A DNA stretch of 64,000 bases from Cucumis sativus (lineage: Eukaryota > Streptophyta > Magnoliopsida > Cucurbitales > Cucurbitaceae): the NCBI RefSeq assembly GCF_000004075.3, contig NC_026657.2:3658001-3722000 (forward strand), in the 5' to 3' direction. The notes below the pieces were generated by a model that ran no database searches, was not told the DNA's origin, and saw only the letters and a program-made list of their open reading frames with translations. This document shows, piece by piece, positions 58,391 to 64,000 of the stretch. How positions within the stretch are numbered: the stretch's first letter is position 1; each line of letters opens with the position of its first letter. The translations under genes and the position numbers were made by a program.

Positions 58391-60565
58391 CCAAAAGAAA
58401 TTATTATTCTCACCAAAAAGGAAAAGAATTATTGCAATTTTCTTTTGTTGGTAATAAGTAAAAATTAAATCAATGTATGTAATTATAAAATTCATATGAA
58501 GTATTCAAAACCCAAGCTACAAAATTACTAGCAAATTACTAAATTAGTGACTCTCTACGTATGAAATTCCACCATGGACTTAAATTTAATAATTTAATTT
58601 ACCCAAGAAATAGGAAAAAAGAATGATGTTTTGTCTACCAAACGACTAATTTTCCTCAGAATTATTTATCCATCTCATCACCCAAATTGTCTTATTCAAT
58701 ATCACAAAAGCTTGTAATGATTCACATTTGGCATTGACAATTGCTTTGTTCTTTGATTAAAAGTCTTTGGACAGTCTGATTCAAATTACCCTTTTGTTCT
58801 TTTATCCTGTGAGTTATTCTTTAATTGACAATGACAAGAGGTGAATGACTATTCATTGTCTAAATTAAATTATGCAGAAATTCTTGAGCCTTTGAGATAA
58901 TATCAAAATTCACTTTCTTCCTCTTACTTACATTCCCAATTTAATATGTTTTTCTTTTTCCTAGGGAAATATTTGAAAATATTTTGGGAACTTGCCTTAA
59001 GCACTCAAATTGTGATTAAATATATGATTGATTATGTTAATTCCTAAACTTTTCGTTGGTTTATGATTGAGTCTAATAACTTCAAAACTTTAAAATATTT
59101 AGTTAGTTGGTCTTTTAAATTTTAATGGAATACCAAAATAAAAAATCTTAAATTCTTGAAATTCACATATTACTTTTCCATTTTGGTTTGAGCATCACAC
59201 TATTGAAATATAATTTTTGTTTGTAGTATTGTGAAAGTACTATAATTTGTATGTTAAATTTGATTTTCTAAATATTAATGAGTTTTAGGTAACACCTCAT
59301 TCTTAAAAATATGATAACATGACATACATCGATCGGATGGAGTATGAAAATAGACCGTACAAGAAATGTTGCCTACTTTTCTTTCAAATTTCACATTGAA
59401 ACTTCTACAAACTTTCTTTTTCGTGGTTTTTATTGTTAAATTTAAATTTCGTTTAACAAAAAAAGTTAAATAAAAATCTAAATCAAGAAGATGAACAACT
59501 TAAAGCTACAAATCCATCCATGAAAATCAACAAGTTGTTATGACCGTGTTTGACAAAAATTTCAAAGAAATTTAAACGTGTACGATGTTTAGTATATATA
59601 CGTAAGATGTTTTCTCAACTCAAACATTGAATAAAATTTAAACTCTTATATATAGTCCTAAAAAAAGAAATGTTGGTGTGAATTGCTTTGTGGACTAACA
59701 AATGCATTAACACTTTTGACTTTCACCAAATTTATACTCTTTCCTACCAATCATCAAATTCATTTTACATTCAACTAATCTTTTTTTTTTTTTGCTATGG
59801 AATATTAAATTACTTTAAATTTTGAATCAAGACCTTTGTTTTGTTACAAAAAAAATAAACCTTCATCTACAAATGCAATCAATTCTTAACAAACCATTTT
59901 TGAAATGCATATAAAATTTGATGACACAAAAAGATAAGAAATATAGTGACGATTAAATACGGTAAAATAATTCTATAATTAATAGACATGATCAAATATT
60001 TTGTAAATATTGAAGTTTTTGTTAATTATCATAATTCTTAATATATAAATTAAAAATACACACGTGCGTGGTCAACTGAATGAAAAAAATAAATTCTCAT
60101 TTGTGAACCAAAATGTTTGTCATAAAGTGCTTTCTTTTTATGCAATAAATTTGTGTTGACATAAGGTATAAAATAGACCTAAAATTGAACAAAAAGATGA
60201 ATTTATTTGGTTGTTTCAAAGTTTAAAAGAACAATAAAGAAATAATGTAAAAGTTAAAAAATGAAGAGCATATTAGACATTTTTAAAATATATATTTGAT
60301 AAAGTTAGAAAGAAATTAATTGGAGTAAAGTTAGTTAATTGTGTATATATATATTTGATATGGAATCAAACAGGGATAAGGTTTTGGAGACCAACTAGTT
60401 TTGGCATTATTCAACTCTCTTTGAACAACATGAGAGAAGACTTTAATTTGAACATTGGAATAATGGGTGAGTTTCATATTCAATGCCCAATCTAATTTTG
60501 AGCATAGCTTTTCTATACATTGTTCTAATGCATCATTCCTTCCATTTTTTTATTTATTGAATTTT

Positions 60566-60652
60566 GATGTATTAGGTACAAATAATATATTATTTATTTA
60601 TTAAATTTGGATGTATTAGGTACAAATTATATATTATTTATCTAAATTTAAA
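60566..60652. repeat. 44-bp tandem duplication
   Basis: 'gatgtattaggtacaaat.atatattattta' occurs at 60566 and 60610 with few differences. Confidence 0.8.
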
Positions 60653-62259
60653 GTATAATTCGATAAAAGAATTTATAACATTTAGATTCAAAATATGAAC
60701 CTCTAATAAAATTAGGAAGTACAAAATTATTTTATTCAATAAATTTGGTTATATTTTTAATATTTTAAAAATATCTTTATTATTATTTTTTATAATTATC
60801 ATCCCGTTAATTAAAGTTGTCAAAGATAATTAATTGATAGTGTTTAATATTGTTAATGAAAACATAATTCTAAATTATAATTTCTAATTGTGGTGTATTT
60901 AATACTTTTGTTTGAATGGTGAAAAGTTTAACCTTCTCTCTTTTATTTGAATATAATATAAGAACAATATTACATTTTATATTTTATAAAATTTTGCATT
61001 TATAATGTTTGGTTTCGTAACCGTTTTTGTTTTTGTTCGTGGAAATGAAGCTTATAGTTACAAATACTACTCTTCTACGTTGTTATTTTTTTTCTTCTAA
61101 TGGTTTAAAAAATCAAGTCAAATATTGAAAAAAAAACGGTAGGTTTTGAAAAGTTTTGATGGAGAGAAAGTAAATTTAATTTTAAAAATAAAAAACAAAA
61201 TGATTAACAAACGAGACTTAAATAAATTAATTTATTTTAGTACAGAAAGCAATGATATGAGAATTATTTGAACATCTAACCTAAATGAATAAAAAGTATA
61301 TATATGTCAATTTTCATTAGGCTAAACCCACTTTGACCAATTTGAAATAACTTAATGAATAAGGACACCAATTACTATCTCAAATGTCGATAATTCAATA
61401 TCTTTCTATTTTCATATGCGTTGAACTTTAAAAACTAAAAAGAATATTATTATTATGTAACGAGAATTTAGTCAAAAATGTTTTTTAGTAGAATTATTAT
61501 TGGGACGAAGGATCAAATTTTCCACTTCTACGATGAAAAGTCATGAGCATTACCAAAGAACTATACACACATACTTGTGACAATAGAGAATGATAATCAC
61601 CTAAATTTGATACTTTTTTCTCTTATTTTGCAGTAAATGTATAAGAAAGAAAAGGATGAAAAAAATTATGTCAATTTGACACCAATTGATCAAATCACTC
61701 AAGATGAGGAATGAAGAAAGACTTGAATAGTTCCCCATTATAGCTTTTATTGAGCAAGAGAATGTGCTTAGACATTATAACAACAATGGGTGTGAGTGAA
61801 GGGGACCTACCCATAATTTTGTATCAAAGCGTGTTATTCAATTTGTCATCTCCAAGCAATCTAAGTAATCAACGATCATTAACAAGAGTTTAGCTCAACT
61901 AACATTGATGTATGTTGAGGACGAAAAGGTTCATGATTCCATTTGTACTAAAAAAGGTACTCCACAATTAGATGTCTCGTGAACATTCAACAATCTTTTC
62001 AAAATAGTCATAGTTTAAAAAATTTAAAGCTCACAGTGATGAGAGATCGCCTTTAAACTCTCGTGCTAGATGCACTCACGATAAGTTCGTTAGATAAATG
62101 ATGAAAATCCGAGAGAAAATGTCAACTACTTGATCTAAAAAATATATATATCAAATGACTCTTTGTTGACTTTGAATTCGAGTGAAATTACCAAAATACA
62201 CTTGTGTACACGCTAAAAAGTAATCTCTTGTTTTCGCTAAATAGAAATAAAAAAAAAAA

Positions 62260-62460
62260 GGACAATAGTGTAGTTTTACACGGTCATGAAATCAACAAAA
62301 GAGTATTTGACATTTAAAAAAAAAGTTGGATAATTTTACATTTCAAATCCCCTGAATGAAGGACAATAGTGTAATTTCACGCAGTTATGAAATCAACAAA
62401 AGAGTATTTGACATTTTTCTAAAAATTGGATCATTCTACATTTTGGACCGAACTCGTTGA
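62260..62460. repeat. 101-bp tandem duplication
   Basis: 'ggacaatagtgtagttttac' and 'gaaatcaacaaaagagtatt' recur at a spacing of 101 bp (62261 and 62362), with scattered substitutions. Confidence 0.85.
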
Positions 62461-63699
62461 ATGTGTCGTCTATACAATTGACCCCACCCAAGATGATGGC
62501 AAATCATTCAAGATATGTCATGAAGGATTCCAAGTTCCCATTTGGCAATATTCCCAAAATACTTTGTTGAGAATTTCCATGTCTATACTTTTCTCTTTTG
62601 AATTATGGAAACGGAAGTGTACCTCTTTTTTAATAAAATGGAACAATAACATATGTGGTTCAATTGTGTCTCTATTTCCTTATAATCAATTACACCTTAT
62701 ACATATATACTTTATAAGGATGCTTAAATTTGAACCTAATAACTTATAATCAATCGGTGATGATTGCCAATTGAGGTTGCCACAATTGGTTGCAAACGTT
62801 GGTGGCAGAAAGTGGTAGAAGTTGATTGTGATGGTAGTGGTAAGATGTTGTCCCTAGAAGTAGTGGTCCGAGTGACAAATTAGTGAACCTACGTACAAAA
62901 AGAAAACACAACTCATACCAACTTCTAATCACTCGAAAAAAGTTCATTTAAAATACTAGAAGTATGGAAAATATAATCCTAAAAAAGAGTTGGAAAAAGA
63001 AAGAAAAAAAGATGGGTTGATAAAAACTTTAATTTGCTGTAAAGACAGACATAATAAAACGTGTGGACCAATTTCCCACAATGTCGACTTCAGATATCAT
63101 TTATGATGTTTTACTTCAAAATTTATTATTACTATTTTTCCAAAAACATTTTTCTTATCTTTTTAGATTTTAATTGAACCAAGAAAAAAAAAAAAAAGAT
63201 CCAATCTGTTTCTCACTTCTGTTTTACCTTGAAGTACAGTAGAAATAACCATTTTCAGATATAAATTTTTATCTTTTTTTTGGAATTTCCAAAAGGTGTT
63301 TTGATTACATTCCTAATATGAACAAGGAAAGTGTTCATGTTATTTAATCTATCTTTGAAATCATCTTGAGAGACAAAGGAAGTTGGTTTGCTTATACTAT
63401 TAATTTACTAAAAGAAATGGAATGTTGCATCAAAAGAAGAAGAGAAAAACATTGGCTTTACTTTTAAAATGAATGGATGTGGCCATGTGGGTATGAATAG
63501 TGTACCAAAGTGGTGGCAAGAATGTTATAATGTGGAAGAATTAAGGGTTAATTGTGAAGGGGAAGGTGTTGAATGGTTTTCCTTAAAACACAAGATCTTT
63601 TGTCCTTATGGTTTTTAGGCAAATGGCCCAAAGCTATACTCTTTTGCAATAAATGGTTTCAATCATCCATCGCCATCGTTGATCGTTGATCGTTGATAA

Positions 63700-64000
63700 T
63701 AATAATAATAAGTGTGAAGCTGTACCTCAATTTATGAATTCATTTACCTTTCTCTTCATTTTATGCCTTCTGGGTATTCTTTTTTCTTCTTAAATATCTA
63801 CTTTTTACTCTTTTTTTTCTTTTCAAGTTGCTTCCTTTAAGGTTAGTGTTCTTTGCATTTGTGTATGGTTTTATTTACTTCATCCTTGATGCTAATTCTC
63901 TACTGTTTCTCTCGTTTCTTAGCTTGAATCTTAGTTCTGGGCTTGATTTCTTTTTTGTTTTTAATCTCAGTTTGCTGTTTTTGTCTCTTGATTGTTTAAT
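63700..64000 (+). other. Possible 5' leader of a gene continuing beyond the window
   Basis: The sequence becomes CT/T-rich, like plant leaders and leader introns, with a possible donor (ctttaag|gttagtg) near 63840. No coding start is visible before the window ends. Confidence 0.25.

Larger units (their letters stand above)
58400..63650. other. AT-rich intergenic stretch, no gene seen
   Basis: Contains small tandem duplications (listed separately) and, at 61885-61960, a possible second SINE-like head ('tttagctcaactaacattgatgtatg ... aaaggttcatgattcc'). A 107-residue frame at 62426-62749 and others look spurious. Confidence 0.5.

Overview
This window is nuclear DNA of a flowering plant (a eudicot). 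The genes are split by many short, AT-rich, GT-AG introns, include a nuclear photosystem I gene (PsaG), and are separated by kilobases of AT-rich DNA containing LINE, SINE, MITE and LTR-type debris. The gene set and repeat style suggest Cucurbitaceae, but I cannot prove a genus. No CRISPR array, operon, rRNA or intact tRNA gene was seen.

Layout. (1) 0.2-6.9 kb, minus: a nine-coding-exon WD40 gene of the C2A9.03-like family. Its introns hold LINE debris and a decayed piece of mitochondrial cox3. (2) 9.2-13.5 kb: a repeat island. Oppositely oriented copies of one repeat flank a broken SPX-RING (NLA/BAH1-like) gene copy and a 95-bp tandem array. (3) 15.2-15.7 kb, minus: PSAG. (4) 20.0-28.3 kb, plus: ARP8, an F-box/actin-related fusion in 12 exons. 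(5) 32.0-33.1 kb, plus: a CML21-like EF-hand gene. (6) 35.4-36.7 kb: two MITEs, one carrying a nested Tourist-like MITE, just upstream of (7) 36.9-39.8 kb, plus: THO3/TEX1 in 11 exons. (8) 41.3-41.9 kb, minus: a single-exon membrane protein of unknown role, tail to tail with THO3. (9) 46.7-49.2 kb: a second repeat island sharing the 95-bp array and the flanking repeat of island 1. (10) 51.2-53.5 kb, plus: a CCCH/RRM RNA-binding protein, followed at 54.05-54.3 kb by a broken duplicate of its own exons. (11) 54.9-56.0 kb, plus: a small plastid-type zinc-ribbon membrane protein. (12) 56-64 kb: gene-poor DNA with SINE-like repeats and possibly the start of another transcript at the right edge.

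The genes are ordinary housekeeping loci (mRNA export, photosynthesis, calcium sensing, RNA binding, ubiquitin/actin-related) and do not form a pathway. ARP8 and THO3 are also close neighbours in Arabidopsis (At5g56180 and At5g56130, from memory), so this is probably an old conserved block. Every exon set below was assembled by hand by matching reading phase across introns, and all seven multi-exon genes close without a frame break. Three introns, in three different genes, need a GC donor. I did not find a convincing new biological system. The most unusual structure is the pair of related repeat islands, one of which carries the dead SPX-RING copy.
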